A stretch of DNA of 64,000 nucleotides, from NCBI RefSeq assembly GCF_003966895.1, contig NZ_AP018449.1:2249501-2313500 (forward strand), read 5' to 3'. The notes beneath the pieces were generated by a model. The model had not been told where the DNA came from. It ran no database searches and was given only the letters and a program-made list of their open reading frames with translations. Source of the stretch: Methylomusa anaerophila (GTDB lineage: Bacteria > Bacillota > Negativicutes > Sporomusales > Sporomusaceae). Below are positions 27,367 through 36,467 of this stretch, piece by piece. The position numbers and the translations under genes were made by a program. Position 1 is the stretch's first letter. Each line of letters starts with the position of its first letter.

Positions 27367-28977
27367 TTATTCAACATATGCCTCTTTGAAATAGATTACG
27401 TCCGTAATGGTTCGTACATAACCTTTCAAATTGGGTTTAATGCACCATGGTTGAGTGTAGTAGTAAATGGGCACAATCGGCATATCTTCCATCAGGATTT
27501 TTTCGGCTTCATGCATAGCCTTCATCCGTACCGCCGGGTCTAAACTGCCTTTCGCCTGGGCAACGAGGGCGTCATACCGGCTGTTTTTCCAGCCGGTGCT
27601 ATTGTTGCCGCTATAGGAAGTGAACAGGCCGATGAAGGTCAGGGCATCAGGGTAGTCGCCAACCCAGCCGTCACGGGAGATTTGGAAGTCAAGCTGTCTG
27701 CGGGTATTGAGGAAGACTTTCCATTCCTGGTTGGTGATCTTGACCTCAACACCTAAGTTTTTCTTCCACATCTCTTGCAGGGCTTCAGCTATTGCCTTAT
27801 GATTTTCGAGGGTATTATAGGTAATCGTAATGACGGGAAACCCTTTGCCGTCGGGATAACCTGCTTCGGCTAACAGCTTCTTGGCGGTTTCTATGTCATT
27901 GTTTCTGTAGAAATCGCTGCCGGCTTTGCGGAAGTCGTCACCCGCTTTGGCATCAGGCACTCCCGGCGGTACCCAGGCTAATGCCGGCACTTGTCCTCCC
28001 CTGGTAACCGTCTGAACGATTGCTTCCCGGTCGATGGCCAGAGCGAAGGCCTTGCGGACTTTGACATTATCAAAGGGCGCCTTAGTTACATTGAAATTAT
28101 AGAAATAGGTTGCAAGCAGAGGAAAGATTGTCACTTTATTTTCTTTCTTCAATCTTTCCAGTTCGGCATTAGGCGGATCCATGGCAATATCTACCTGATT
28201 ATTTTCAAACATGGCCAGACGGGTGGTGTTACTGTCGGCAATGGGAAGTTCCAAGGCAGTGGTTTTCACTTTGGCGCTGTCCCAATAGTATTCGTTTTTG
28301 ACAAAATTCATATTACCATTATGGACCCAGTCGGTAATCTTAAAGGGACCGTTACCGATGATGCTTTTCCCATCGGATGCCCAGGCAGGATTGGCTTCCA
28401 CTGTTTTTTTGTGAACAGGGAAATAGGTATAAAAAGCTGTCAAGGACGGGAAATACGCGCAAGGTTCTTTTAGAGTAACTTCGAGGGTCTTGTCGTCAAG
28501 CGCTTTAACCCCTACCTGGTCGGCAGCGGTCTTCCTGGTATTGTATTCTTCCCCGTTTTTCAGGTAGTACAGCTGGTCGGCGTATTTGCTGCCCAGTTCC
28601 GGACTTAAAGCCGTTTTCCAGGCATATTCAAAATCATGAGCGGTTACAGGATCACCGTTGGACCATTTAGCATTGGCCCGGATATAAAACTTGTAAGTTA
28701 AGCCGTCAGAAGATACATCCCAGCGTTCGGCTGCCGCGGGTAAAGGTGTGGAGTTTGCGTCCAGTGTCGTCAAACCTTCAAAGATTTGTACTACAACATG
28801 CATTTCCGGACTTCCTGTCATTTTTCTTGGGTCTAATGTTTCAGGTTCGGATTCCAGAGCGTAACGAATCGGCTTGTGGGCATCGGGTCTGGTTGTTTTG
28901 CTGTTAGCACAGCCGGCAATGATTGCTCCCGTCATGGCAACTACCAGCACAAGTGAAAATACTTTTTTCCAGGACAA
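27367..28977 (-). CDS. Oligopeptide-binding lipoprotein, OppA/DppA family
   Basis: A 536-residue type 2 solute-binding lipoprotein. The signal peptide ends IIAGC (Cys23). Family signatures are YALESEPETLDPRKMTGS, VVQIFEGLTTLDANSTPLPA and WSNGDPVTAHDFEYAWKTAL, and the C-terminal part contains VEVKITNQEWKVFLNTRR. It should deliver peptides to an Opp/Dpp permease, but no permease or ATPase gene is next to it. It is convergent with rpsI and shares its terminator. Confidence 0.92.
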   Translation of the reverse strand: MSWKKVFSLVLVVAMTGAIIAGCANSKTTRPDAHKPIRYALESEPETLDPRKMTGSPEMHVVVQIFEGLTTLDANSTPLPAAAERWDVSSDGLTYKFYIRANAKWSNGDPVTAHDFEYAWKTALSPELGSKYADQLYYLKNGEEYNTRKTAADQVGVKALDDKTLEVTLKEPCAYFPSLTAFYTYFPVHKKTVEANPAWASDGKSIIGNGPFKITDWVHNGNMNFVKNEYYWDSAKVKTTALELPIADSNTTRLAMFENNQVDIAMDPPNAELERLKKENKVTIFPLLATYFYNFNVTKAPFDNVKVRKAFALAIDREAIVQTVTRGGQVPALAWVPPGVPDAKAGDDFRKAGSDFYRNNDIETAKKLLAEAGYPDGKGFPVITITYNTLENHKAIAEALQEMWKKNLGVEVKITNQEWKVFLNTRRQLDFQISRDGWVGDYPDALTFIGLFTSYSGNNSTGWKNSRYDALVAQAKGSLDPAVRMKAMHEAEKILMEDMPIVPIYYYTQPWCIKPNLKGYVRTITDVIYFKEAYVE

Positions 28978-29143
28978 TAATAATCCCCCCTAGTTTCTAA
29001 AATTTATATTCACCCGATGGCAACGCCGATCAGGTGGCCTGCCAGACTGCTCAGAGGCAATCCTATCCGCCGCTTCCGGTTGATATAGTCGTGGAAAGCT
29101 ATAGTTTTCAGGGAAGATAAAGTGGGTAAACAAAGTCTACCTT

Positions 29144-29968
29144 TCACTTTTCCCGAACCAGTGCAAGAGGGGCGGCTTTTGCTTCCTGTGCCAGGCCGGG
29201 GCTAATGTAGCCATAACGCACCATAGCAGTCAGAACCACTGCCTGGCGTTGTTTCGCCGCTATAAAATCCACATACGGCGATGTCAGGGACGGGGAGTTG
29301 GGCAGCCCCGCCAGCATGGCGCATTCCGGCAAGCTAAGGCTGGCAGGTGGTTTGCCAAAATAGATCGCGGATGCTTCACCAATACCATAAGCCCCGGAAC
29401 CATAATAGATTGTATTGAGATACATCTCTAAAATTTCTTCCTTCGAGTAGCGAACCTCCATATCCAGGGATAACACGAATTCCTCAAGCTTACGGGTTAG
29501 AGTGCGGTCGTGGGACAAAAACAAATTTTTCACCAATTGCTGGGTGATGGTACTGCCGCCTTCGGTGACAGTACCAGTCTGAAGATTTACTAAAAATGCC
29601 CTGAATATTCCTTCCGCGTCAAAACCGGAATGCTGGTAATACCGGTTGTCTTCCACCGCAATGATGGCTTGTTGCAAAGACAGGGGAATATCATCAATAA
29701 TTACGTAGGACTTTTTATTTAGCTTGGCTTCCACAGCGCTTTTGAGGGCGAAGATCCGATGGAGCCGGCTCCAGGCGTTCACGGCGCCGGACGTGATGGT
29801 TGAACCGGATGAAGTTGAAGTAATGGCAGGGACAGGAGCAGGCGATAAGGTGATTTTGCCTACGAGAAAACGCAGTATTGCGTCGCCGCTGGCCCAGAAG
29901 AAGGAAGCTGCAAATACGATTAGCAGGAGGCAAAGAAACCTCCCCACGCGCAGGCGGACTACTTTCAA
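29144..29968 (-). CDS. Monofunctional biosynthetic peptidoglycan glycosyltransferase (GT51)
   Basis: A 274-residue protein with an N-terminal membrane anchor (LRVGRFLCLLLIVFAASFF) and a single GT51 domain: LQQAIIAVEDNRYYQHSGFD (catalytic Glu in VEDNRYYQH), EGGSTITQQLVKNLFL, KLEEFVLSLDMEVRYSKEEI and YLNTIYYGSGAYGIGEASAI. No transpeptidase domain follows, so it polymerises glycan strands only. A TTG start at 29968 after a GGGGGTG site gives a sensible anchor; the frame is open further upstream without support. It is divergent from cwlD. The 166 nt between it and the oppA-like gene hold no gene I can support. Confidence 0.9.
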   Translation of the reverse strand: MKVVRLRVGRFLCLLLIVFAASFFWASGDAILRFLVGKITLSPAPVPAITSTSSGSTITSGAVNAWSRLHRIFALKSAVEAKLNKKSYVIIDDIPLSLQQAIIAVEDNRYYQHSGFDAEGIFRAFLVNLQTGTVTEGGSTITQQLVKNLFLSHDRTLTRKLEEFVLSLDMEVRYSKEEILEMYLNTIYYGSGAYGIGEASAIYFGKPPASLSLPECAMLAGLPNSPSLTSPYVDFIAAKQRQAVVLTAMVRYGYISPGLAQEAKAAPLALVREK

Positions 29969-30094
29969 ATTCCACACCCCCAATATTATTGTATCCCATT
30001 GGCAAGTATATTGCCATATTTTCCAGGTAGTAATAGGTCTGGCCCGATCCGCATAGGGTATAAGTAGCAAAACGGCGGACCGGAGGGGATGGGT

Positions 30095-30811
30095 ATGTGG
30101 CTTCTTACCGTGCGGCGGCAAAGTATCTTTATGGCGGCAATGTTCAGTATCGCCGTGGTAGTATTGAATCTGCTAACCTTCCGGTATCTGGTTACCAATG
30201 ATATTGAACACACGGACTTAAGTGTTCTGCAAGGCAAATGCATCGCAATTGATCCGGGTCACGGCGGCATTGATGAAGGCGCCAGCTGGCACGGTAACCA
30301 GGAAAAAGCAATAAATCTGGCCATTGCTGCCGAACTTGCTGCGGTGCTTAAAACGAACGGCGCCAATGTTGTTTTGACACGAGACAGTGATGTGGATTAT
30401 TACACCCGGGGCAAAGGCGGGAAACGGAATGATCTTTTAAAGCGGGTCGAAGCAATTAATCAGTCGGGGGCCAATGTGTACGTCAGTATTCATTGCAACG
30501 CCATCAAAGGCGCCAGATGGTCAGGCGCCCAGGTCTTTTACAATCCCAAGCTTGAGGAGAACAAAGTATTAGCGGAAATTATGCAGCAAGCATTGAAATC
30601 CTATCCGCCTGGAAACAAGCGCCAGGCCAAGCAGGATTCAGGACTGTTGCTGTTGAAGTCTGTCAACATGCCCGGTGTACTGGTGGAAGCCGGCTTTATC
30701 AGTAATAAGGAAGAAGCGGTAAAACTGGCTGATTCAGCTTATCAGCAGGCTTTAGCGCTGTCAATTGCCAAAGGTCTTGCGTATCATTTCAACCATAATG
30801 CGGGAAGATAA
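30095..30811 (+). CDS. cwlD: N-acetylmuramoyl-L-alanine amidase, CwlD type
   Basis: A 238-residue Amidase_3 protein with an N-terminal transmembrane helix and zinc-site motifs IAIDPGHGGIDEGA (His), NQEKAINLAIA (Glu) and YVSIHCNAIKG (His). In spore formers CwlD removes the stem peptide so that muramic delta-lactam can form in the spore cortex. Location after rplM-rpsI matches the Bacillus arrangement, supporting cwlD over other amidases. Of two ATGs (30089 and 30095) the second has proper spacing from GGAGG. Confidence 0.88.
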   Translation: MWLLTVRRQSIFMAAMFSIAVVVLNLLTFRYLVTNDIEHTDLSVLQGKCIAIDPGHGGIDEGASWHGNQEKAINLAIAAELAAVLKTNGANVVLTRDSDVDYYTRGKGGKRNDLLKRVEAINQSGANVYVSIHCNAIKGARWSGAQVFYNPKLEENKVLAEIMQQALKSYPPGNKRQAKQDSGLLLLKSVNMPGVLVEAGFISNKEEAVKLADSAYQQALALSIAKGLAYHFNHNAGR

Positions 30812-30872
30812 ATATATTAAATATATGGGGAAATCATGCTGATATCGATTCCTGAAGTAAGGGGGAAAGAGA

Positions 30873-32246
30873 ATGGAAAATCTGGTCGGTTGTGCGTTAA
30901 TGCCGCACCCGCCTATCATGATTCCGGAAGTAGGGAAGCATGAACTGACTAAAATAAAAAAAACTGTAGAAGCTGCGACAAAGGTCTCCGAAACGCTGAA
31001 AGAGGCAAATCCCCAAACGATAGTGATTATAACACCCCATGGGCCGGTTTTTAATGATGCCGTAACGGTCAGCGTTCACCCTCGCTTACGCGGCAGCTTT
31101 ACTAATTTTGGCGTTCCGGATGTGGTACTGGGATTTGAAACCGACAGCCTTTTAATGAAACATATTATCCGCAGTTGTCAGCGGCTGGGCGTAAATCTGC
31201 TGGAGCTGACTGACGATGCCGCCAAGAATTATCGTATCTCTCTGCAGCTTGACCACGGGGCACTGGTGCCGCTTTATTATTTAACCAGGGCGGGATTCAA
31301 AGGGCAGATTGTACATTTAACTATGGGTATGCTGCCTTATGAAGAAATGTATACCTTCGGCAAAGCCGTCCAAACGGCTATCAACAGTACGGACAAGCGG
31401 GTGGCGGTTATAGCTTCCGGTGATTTGTCCCACCGGTTGATCCCCGGCGCCCCGGCCGGATTTAGCCCGAAAGGGGCGGAATTCGACAGGCTGGTTATAG
31501 AGGCGCTGAAAAATGTTGATGTTAAGGCTCTTTTGAATCTTGACCAAGATCTGGTTGAAGAAGCCGGGCAATGCGGCTTAAGACCGATTTTCTTTTTGCT
31601 GGGAGTTATGGGCGGTTTGGACGTAGCTGTCGACACCGTATCCTATGAGGGACCGTTCGGCGTGGGGTATGGAATCGTATCCTTCAAAATAAACGGTAAA
31701 AGAAAGGAGGAGGAAAATGCCACGGGTACCATGGGTACGGAAAGCGCTCCGGTAACGCTAGCTAAAGCCAGTCTGAAGTATTATCTGGAGAACAAAAGAT
31801 TGATGCAGCCGCCGCAAGCTATTGCCCCTGTTCTTGCCGGACAGGCAGGAGCCTTCGTGTCATTTAAAAAAGACGGAGAACTCCGAGGCTGTATCGGAAC
31901 CTTCGCACCAACCCAGCCTACTATTGCCGAAGAAATCATTCGCAATGCCGTGAGTGCCGGAACCGAGGACCCCAGATTCTGGCCGATCGAGCTTGATGAG
32001 CTGCCGGAACTGGATGTGTCTGTCGATATATTGAGTGAACCCGAGCCAGTCACCAGTTTCGACCTCCTGGACCCGAAAAAATACGGTGTCATAGTTCGTA
32101 AAGGCAGGCAGTCCGGCCTGCTGCTGCCTGACTTGGAGGGAGTCGATACAGTACAAGATCAGGTTTCCATCGCCAGGCGGAAGGCAGGCATTCGACCCGA
32201 TGAGCAGATTGAGTTGTACAGGTTTACAGTAACAAGATATAAATAG
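30873..32246 (+). CDS. AmmeMemoRadiSam fusion: LigB/Memo-like domain plus AMMECR1 domain
   Basis: A 457-residue two-domain protein. Residues 1 to about 275 are a class III extradiol dioxygenase/Memo-like domain ([16 protein letters not shown], then [26 protein letters not shown] and [11 protein letters not shown]). Residues from about 290 to the end are an AMMECR1 domain ([55 protein letters not shown]). With the radical SAM gene downstream it makes the AmmeMemoRadiSam set, found widely but with no settled function. A short linker joins the domains. GGGGGAAAGAG precedes the ATG. Confidence 0.9.
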   Translation: MENLVGCALMPHPPIMIPEVGKHELTKIKKTVEAATKVSETLKEANPQTIVIITPHGPVFNDAVTVSVHPRLRGSFTNFGVPDVVLGFETDSLLMKHIIRSCQRLGVNLLELTDDAAKNYRISLQLDHGALVPLYYLTRAGFKGQIVHLTMGMLPYEEMYTFGKAVQTAINSTDKRVAVIASGDLSHRLIPGAPAGFSPKGAEFDRLVIEALKNVDVKALLNLDQDLVEEAGQCGLRPIFFLLGVMGGLDVAVDTVSYEGPFGVGYGIVSFKINGKRKEEENATGTMGTESAPVTLAKASLKYYLENKRLMQPPQAIAPVLAGQAGAFVSFKKDGELRGCIGTFAPTQPTIAEEIIRNAVSAGTEDPRFWPIELDELPELDVSVDILSEPEPVTSFDLLDPKKYGVIVRKGRQSGLLLPDLEGVDTVQDQVSIARRKAGIRPDEQIELYRFTVTRYK

Positions 32247-32265
32247 GACTTTTCGGCTTAAAGAT

Positions 32266-32391
32266 GGGAACTGATTATAAACCGTCATCTGCGTCGTTAC
32301 TCCTGTGGTCCTCACTCCAACGTACCACCAGTACGTTTGCGTTCCGGTCCTCGTCGTGCCTAGCATCTAACGATTTCTAATCAGTTCGTGG
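32266..32391 (+). repeat. Palindromic intergenic repeat, copy 3
   Basis: A 126-bp copy almost identical to the one at 2420 (GGGAACTGATTATAAACCG to CTAATCAGTTCGTGG), lying between the two AmmeMemoRadiSam genes. Differences are a handful of substitutions, several of them in positions that would pair in the hairpin. Confidence 0.88.
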
Positions 32392-32440
32392 CGTTAGTCA
32401 AACTGATCCGATACAAATATGCATTGATGGGGGGGGTATT

Positions 32441-33433
32441 ATGCGGGAGGCATTGTATTATGAACCACACGCGCAGGGAGTCATATGTCGGCTTTGCCCC
32501 AGGGAGTGTGTTATCGGTGAAGGGCGGACCGGTTTTTGCCGGGTTCGAAAAAATGTAGGCGGCAAGCTGTATGCGCAAAATTACGCCTTTGCTACCGGAC
32601 AGGCTCTCGACCCCGTTGAAAAAAAGCCGCTGTATCATTTTTATCCCGGAAATAATATTCTGTCTTTGGGAACCTGGGGATGCAACTTTGCCTGCAAGTT
32701 TTGCCAGAACTGGCACATTGCCCACGGGGAACCGGACACGGCCTATATTCCTTCCGCCAAGGCTGTTGAAGCAGCCCGGGAACTGGTAGCGCAAAATAAT
32801 ATCGGCATCGCCTATACTTATTCGGAGCCCAGCGTTTGGTTTGAGTATATTCTTGACACCGCTAAATTAGTGAGAGAAGCCGGTCTTAAAAATGTACTGG
32901 TAACCAACGGATTTATCAATCCGGAACCGCTCACGGAACTCTTGCCTTATATTGATGGGATGAACATTGACGTCAAGGCTTTTAATAATGACTATTACCG
33001 TAATGTATGCGCCGGTATTTTGGACCGTGTAAAATCAACCGTAGAGCTTGCGGCCAAAGCCTGCCACGTGGAAATTACCACTTTGGCAGTAACCGGCTTA
33101 AATGATTCGGAGGCCGAATTGACGGCGCTTTCCCAATGGCTGGGAGAAATCAGCCGGGATATTCCGCTTCATTTTTCCCGCTACTTTCCGAACTATAAGA
33201 TGCAAGAACCCGCTACATCCCTGGCTACTCTTGAAATGGCCTATAATGCGGCCGGAAGATATCTTAACTATGTATATGTGGGCAATGTCGGCGGCGACGG
33301 GGTCAATACTTATTGCCCGGCTTGTGGTTTCAAAGTCATTGACAGACTGCAATATAAGAGTTATTTAACCAGTGAAAAAAAATGTCCCCAGTGCGGGTAC
33401 AACATCTACGTCGTCGGCAACATTAGGATGTGA
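32441..33433 (+). CDS. amrS: AmmeMemoRadiSam system radical SAM enzyme
   Basis: A 330-residue radical SAM protein. The [4Fe-4S] motif is Cys81-X3-Cys85-X2-Cys88 in GCNFACKFCQNW. Before it lies a cysteine-rich N-terminal segment (CRLCPREC, Cys33), and at the C-terminus a zinc-ribbon-like CPACGF...CPQCGYN. YTYSEPSVWFEY and NGFINPEPL are typical of the PFL-activase-like AmrS family. The reaction is unknown. A GGGGGG tract precedes the ATG. It follows the Memo/AMMECR1 gene, separated only by a palindromic repeat. Confidence 0.9.
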   Translation: MREALYYEPHAQGVICRLCPRECVIGEGRTGFCRVRKNVGGKLYAQNYAFATGQALDPVEKKPLYHFYPGNNILSLGTWGCNFACKFCQNWHIAHGEPDTAYIPSAKAVEAARELVAQNNIGIAYTYSEPSVWFEYILDTAKLVREAGLKNVLVTNGFINPEPLTELLPYIDGMNIDVKAFNNDYYRNVCAGILDRVKSTVELAAKACHVEITTLAVTGLNDSEAELTALSQWLGEISRDIPLHFSRYFPNYKMQEPATSLATLEMAYNAAGRYLNYVYVGNVGGDGVNTYCPACGFKVIDRLQYKSYLTSEKKCPQCGYNIYVVGNIRM

Positions 33434-33447
33434 TTTGCTTTATAGTA

Positions 33448-33643
33448 GGGAACTGCTTACAGACCGTCATCTGCGTCGTTGCTCTTGCGGTCCTCACTCC
33501 GGCGTACAACCAGTACGCCTCCGTTCCGGTTCTCATCGCGCCTACGGTCTGACTATGATAGTTCGAACTGTAATTAGCAAATGTCATTGCAATAAGTTTT
33601 TTTCATATGCAGCGGTATCTAACGATCTCTAAGCAGTTCGTGG
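33448..33643 (+). repeat. Palindromic intergenic repeat, copy 4 (long form)
   Basis: A 196-bp copy. The outer parts match the 126-bp family, but near the right end a segment of about 75 bp replaces the usual GCATCTGACG block. It begins CGGTCTGACTATGATAGTTC, contains the palindrome AGTTCGAACT and the run AAGTTTTTTTCATATG, and ends GCGGTATC. The same insert occurs in the copy at 38643. Confidence 0.88.
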
Positions 33644-33698
33644 CATTTGGCAACTCTGAGCCGTTACGTAAATGAAGGATTTAAGCGTCTAAAAAATG

Positions 33699-33746
33699 AG
33701 GCTTCGGCTAAAGTCCCGGAGGATTTAGCTGAAGCTAGTTTTTTAT
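33699..33746 (+). terminator. Terminator before argC
   Basis: GCTTCGGCTAAA pairs with TTTAGCTGAAGC (one G-U pair) around an 11-nt loop, followed by TAGTTTTTTA. It probably ends the AmmeMemoRadiSam transcript. Confidence 0.85.
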
Positions 33747-33820
33747 TTTGTATGTAAAGTTGTATTCAATCTGGCAGGAATTATATGATAAAATTTTGTA
33801 TACATGAGTACAAAAACTTC

Positions 33821-33850
33821 TTGCATTTTTATGCAATAATAATGTATAAT
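33821..33850 (+). promoter_or_regulatory. argC promoter with an ARG-box-like palindrome
   Basis: TTGCAT (33821-33826) and TATAAT (33845-33850), spacer 18 nt, form a promoter. The -35 box is part of the perfect 16-bp palindrome TTGCATTTTTATGCAA (33821-33836), which resembles an ArgR/AhrC operator half-site pattern (TGNATNNNNATNCA). Repression by arginine is therefore likely for the whole cluster. Confidence 0.75.
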
Positions 33851-33876
33851 TATTAACAAGTGAGGAGGAATTGGCT

Positions 33877-34917
33877 ATGAAGGTGAGCATCATTGGCGCG
33901 ACGGGGTATACCGGCGAGGAACTTCTGAGGATTTTGGCGGGGCATCCCGCGGTGGAGATCCTATATATTACCTCAGAAAGCCGGACGGGAACTCAGATTA
34001 ATGAAATATATCCCCATTTTACCCGATTTCATGATGGAATTCTAGCAAGTGTGCAGGAAATTGATAAAATTGCCGCTGAAAGCCAGGCGGTTTTTATCGG
34101 CTTGCCCCATGGGCATGCCATGGAAGTGGGTAAAAAAGTCCGCGCGGTTAATCCTAAGATAAAGATTATCGATTTAGGGGCAGACTACCGCTTCCGCAAT
34201 GCGGATCTATATGAAAAATGGTACAAAGTTCCCCATACCCACCGGGAAGCTCAGGCTGTTTACGGGCTCACCGAACTCTATCGCAGCCGGGTCCGCGAGG
34301 CCGAAATTGTCGGCAATCCGGGTTGTTATACGACCGCAAGCATTTTGGCCCTGGCGCCGCTGGTAGTTAGTAAATTGATTGATCTCGCCACAATTGTCGT
34401 AGATGCCAAATCAGGAGTATCCGGCGCCGGACGCGGGCTTAATCTTGGCTCCCACTTTGCGGAAGTGTTCGAAAGCGTAAAAGCCTATAGTATTGCCGGC
34501 CACCGCCACACTCCCGAGATTGAACAAACTTTGGGCGAACTGGCCGGGACGGATGTGATCATCAGTTTTACGCCGCATCTGATTCCCATGACCAGAGGTA
34601 TTCTAAGCACCTGCTATGCCAGCCTAAAGCCAGGCGTTAGCGCTGAGGCGGTCGATGCGGCATTCACCGCAATGTACGATAACGAGTACTTTATTCGCCT
34701 TTTAGGGCGAGGCGGTTATCCGGCAACCAAAAACACCCGCGGCTCCAACTTCTGTGATATTGGGTGGCATATTGATCCGCGAACCGGCAGGGTAATCGTG
34801 GTAGCGGCCATTGATAACCTGGTTAAAGGCGCTGCCGGGCAGGCAGTACAAAATCTCAATGTTATGTTTGGACTTGACGAGCAAATGGGGCTTACTCAGG
34901 TTCCTTTATATCCATAA
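33877..34917 (+). CDS. argC: N-acetyl-gamma-glutamyl-phosphate reductase
   Basis: Third step of arginine synthesis: NADPH-dependent reduction of N-acetylglutamyl phosphate. The 346-residue protein has the Rossmann start IIGATGYTGEELLRIL, the catalytic Cys in EIVGNPGCYTTASILAL and FTPHLIPMTRGILSTCYA. The ATG at 33877 sits eight bases after GAGGAGG; a TTG six bases earlier is too close. It opens the arg cluster, directly behind the ARG-box promoter. Confidence 0.96.
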   Translation: MKVSIIGATGYTGEELLRILAGHPAVEILYITSESRTGTQINEIYPHFTRFHDGILASVQEIDKIAAESQAVFIGLPHGHAMEVGKKVRAVNPKIKIIDLGADYRFRNADLYEKWYKVPHTHREAQAVYGLTELYRSRVREAEIVGNPGCYTTASILALAPLVVSKLIDLATIVVDAKSGVSGAGRGLNLGSHFAEVFESVKAYSIAGHRHTPEIEQTLGELAGTDVIISFTPHLIPMTRGILSTCYASLKPGVSAEAVDAAFTAMYDNEYFIRLLGRGGYPATKNTRGSNFCDIGWHIDPRTGRVIVVAAIDNLVKGAAGQAVQNLNVMFGLDEQMGLTQVPLYP

Positions 34918-34919
34918 GC

Positions 34920-35046
34920 GGAGAACTGCTTATAGACCGTCATTTGCTTCGTTGCTCCTGCGGTCCTCACTCCGACGTACAACCAGTACGCCTCCGTTCC
35001 GGTCCTCGTCGCGCCTAGCATCTGACGATTTCTAAGCAGTTCGTGG
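34920..35046 (+). repeat. Palindromic intergenic repeat, copy 5
   Basis: A 127-bp copy (GAGAACTGCTTATAGACCGT to CTAAGCAGTTCGTGG) filling the argC-argJ gap, three bases after the argC stop. Its right end forms part of an open frame that runs into argJ, which explains a misleading upstream extension of that gene. Confidence 0.88.
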
Positions 35047-35108
35047 CCAATGATAATCTGAGCAGGGAGAAAAAAATATTTTTTAAGAAGAAAACGGGGG
35101 CATTTAGA

Positions 35109-36317
35109 ATGCTTATGAAGATAGACGGCGGGATTACAGCGCCGGCGGGATTTACGGCTGCCGGGGTTAAGGCCGGCATTAAGAAGAGCGGCAAAGAGGA
35201 TGTGGCAATTATTTATAGTAGTGTGCCTGCTGCTGTTGCCGCCGTGTTTACTGCCAACAAAATTGTTGCCGCGCCGGTTATTGTTTCCCGGCGGGTAGTG
35301 GACAAGGGCCGAGCCTGTGCGATTGTTGTAAACTCAGGCTGCGCCAATTCCTGTACCGGTCAGCAGGGGCTTATTGATGCCCAGTCTATGGCCCATATGA
35401 CGGCTTCGGCCCTCAATATTAAAGATTGTGAAGTGGTGGTGGCGTCAACAGGCGTTATTGGTATGAGCTTGCCCATGGGCAAGCTTGCTGAAGGTATCAA
35501 GAAGGCTGCGGCAAATTTGTCGGTCGATGGCCACCAGGCAGCGCTTGAAGCCATCATGACGACGGATACATTTCCCAAGTCGTCTGCCTACCGGTTTACC
35601 TTGGGGGGCGTCCCGGTGAAAATTGCCGGCATTGCCAAAGGCGCCGGCATGATTCATCCCAATATGGCCACAATGTTATCCTTCCTTACCACTGATGCCG
35701 CCATTTCGCCGGCAATACTGAAACAGGCGCTAAAGCAGGCCGTGGAAGTTTCATTCAACGCGATAACTATCGATGGTGACACCAGTACCAACGACACAGT
35801 TTGCGTGTTGGCCAACGGGCAGGCCGGCAATGCGCCTATTGATAGCGGCCAGGGGGAGGACTACCAGGCTTTCGTTGACGCTCTGACCGCAACATGTACC
35901 GATCTGGCTAAGCTGGTCGTCCGGGACGGTGAAGGCGCCACCAAATTTCTTGAAATAACCGTGAAAGGCGCCGTAAGCTTGGGCGACGCCAAAACGGCGG
36001 CCATGGCAGTTGCCAAGTCGCCGCTGGTCAAAACAGCCTTCTTCGGTCAAGATCCCAACTGGGGACGGATTATATGCGCCATAGGTTATTCCGGGGCGCA
36101 AGTTGTTACGGACAAAACTTCCCTCACCATCGGCGGTATTACCACTGTAAGGGGAGGGCAGGGCTGCGAGGTTGACGCTCCGTCCCTCAAAGCAGCCATG
36201 GCGGCCAAAGATATTGCCGTGACAGTGGACCTTGGCCTGGGGCCGGCGGCGGCTACCGTCTGGACTTGTGATTTTTCGTATGACTATGTGAAAATTAACG
36301 CCGAATACACCACGTGA
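35109..36317 (+). CDS. argJ: Bifunctional glutamate N-acetyltransferase / amino-acid acetyltransferase ArgJ
   Basis: Recycles the acetyl group from N-acetylornithine to glutamate and, if bifunctional, also makes N-acetylglutamate from acetyl-CoA. The self-cleavage motif is GMIHPNMATML with nucleophile Thr188, so the 402-residue precursor splits into alpha and beta chains. Further blocks are VNSGCANSCTGQQG and FFGQDPNWGRIICAIGYSG. The start at ATG 35109 (after GGGG) is preferred, since the longer open frame upstream begins inside the palindromic repeat. Confidence 0.95.
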   Translation: MLMKIDGGITAPAGFTAAGVKAGIKKSGKEDVAIIYSSVPAAVAAVFTANKIVAAPVIVSRRVVDKGRACAIVVNSGCANSCTGQQGLIDAQSMAHMTASALNIKDCEVVVASTGVIGMSLPMGKLAEGIKKAAANLSVDGHQAALEAIMTTDTFPKSSAYRFTLGGVPVKIAGIAKGAGMIHPNMATMLSFLTTDAAISPAILKQALKQAVEVSFNAITIDGDTSTNDTVCVLANGQAGNAPIDSGQGEDYQAFVDALTATCTDLAKLVVRDGEGATKFLEITVKGAVSLGDAKTAAMAVAKSPLVKTAFFGQDPNWGRIICAIGYSGAQVVTDKTSLTIGGITTVRGGQGCEVDAPSLKAAMAAKDIAVTVDLGLGPAAATVWTCDFSYDYVKINAEYTT

Positions 36318-36362
36318 GACTGGTTTGCAACAGTGCATATAGGCATCCAAAGCCAGTCTCAC
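36314..36362 (+). other. Hairpin after argJ
   Basis: GTGAGACTGG and CCAGTCTCAC are a perfect ten-base inverted repeat with 29 nt between them, starting over the argJ stop codon. No T run follows, so this may be an mRNA-stabilising or attenuating structure, not a terminator. The rest of the 150-nt argJ-argB gap shows nothing recognisable. Confidence 0.5.
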
Positions 36363-36467
36363 CGAGTAATAGCAAGCTTTGCGATTATGTTGCGCTACGA
36401 TCTTGCGGTATAATTGAATTGCAGTTCCTGCTTTTCGAGATAGTTTTTAGGAAGGAATGATATTTCC

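Noticed and set aside
28978..29143. Possible short minus-strand peptide with AFHDYINRKRRIGLPLSSLA
   Set aside because: Open and slightly protein-like, but without a start codon or site that can be supported; left unannotated.
29969..30121. N-terminal extension of the glycosyltransferase
   Set aside because: It overlaps the divergent cwlD start and would place residues before the membrane anchor without a ribosome binding site; TTG 29968 has one.
35043..35108. 22-residue N-terminal extension of ArgJ
   Set aside because: The first codons come from the end of a palindromic repeat; a ribosome binding site supports ATG 35109.
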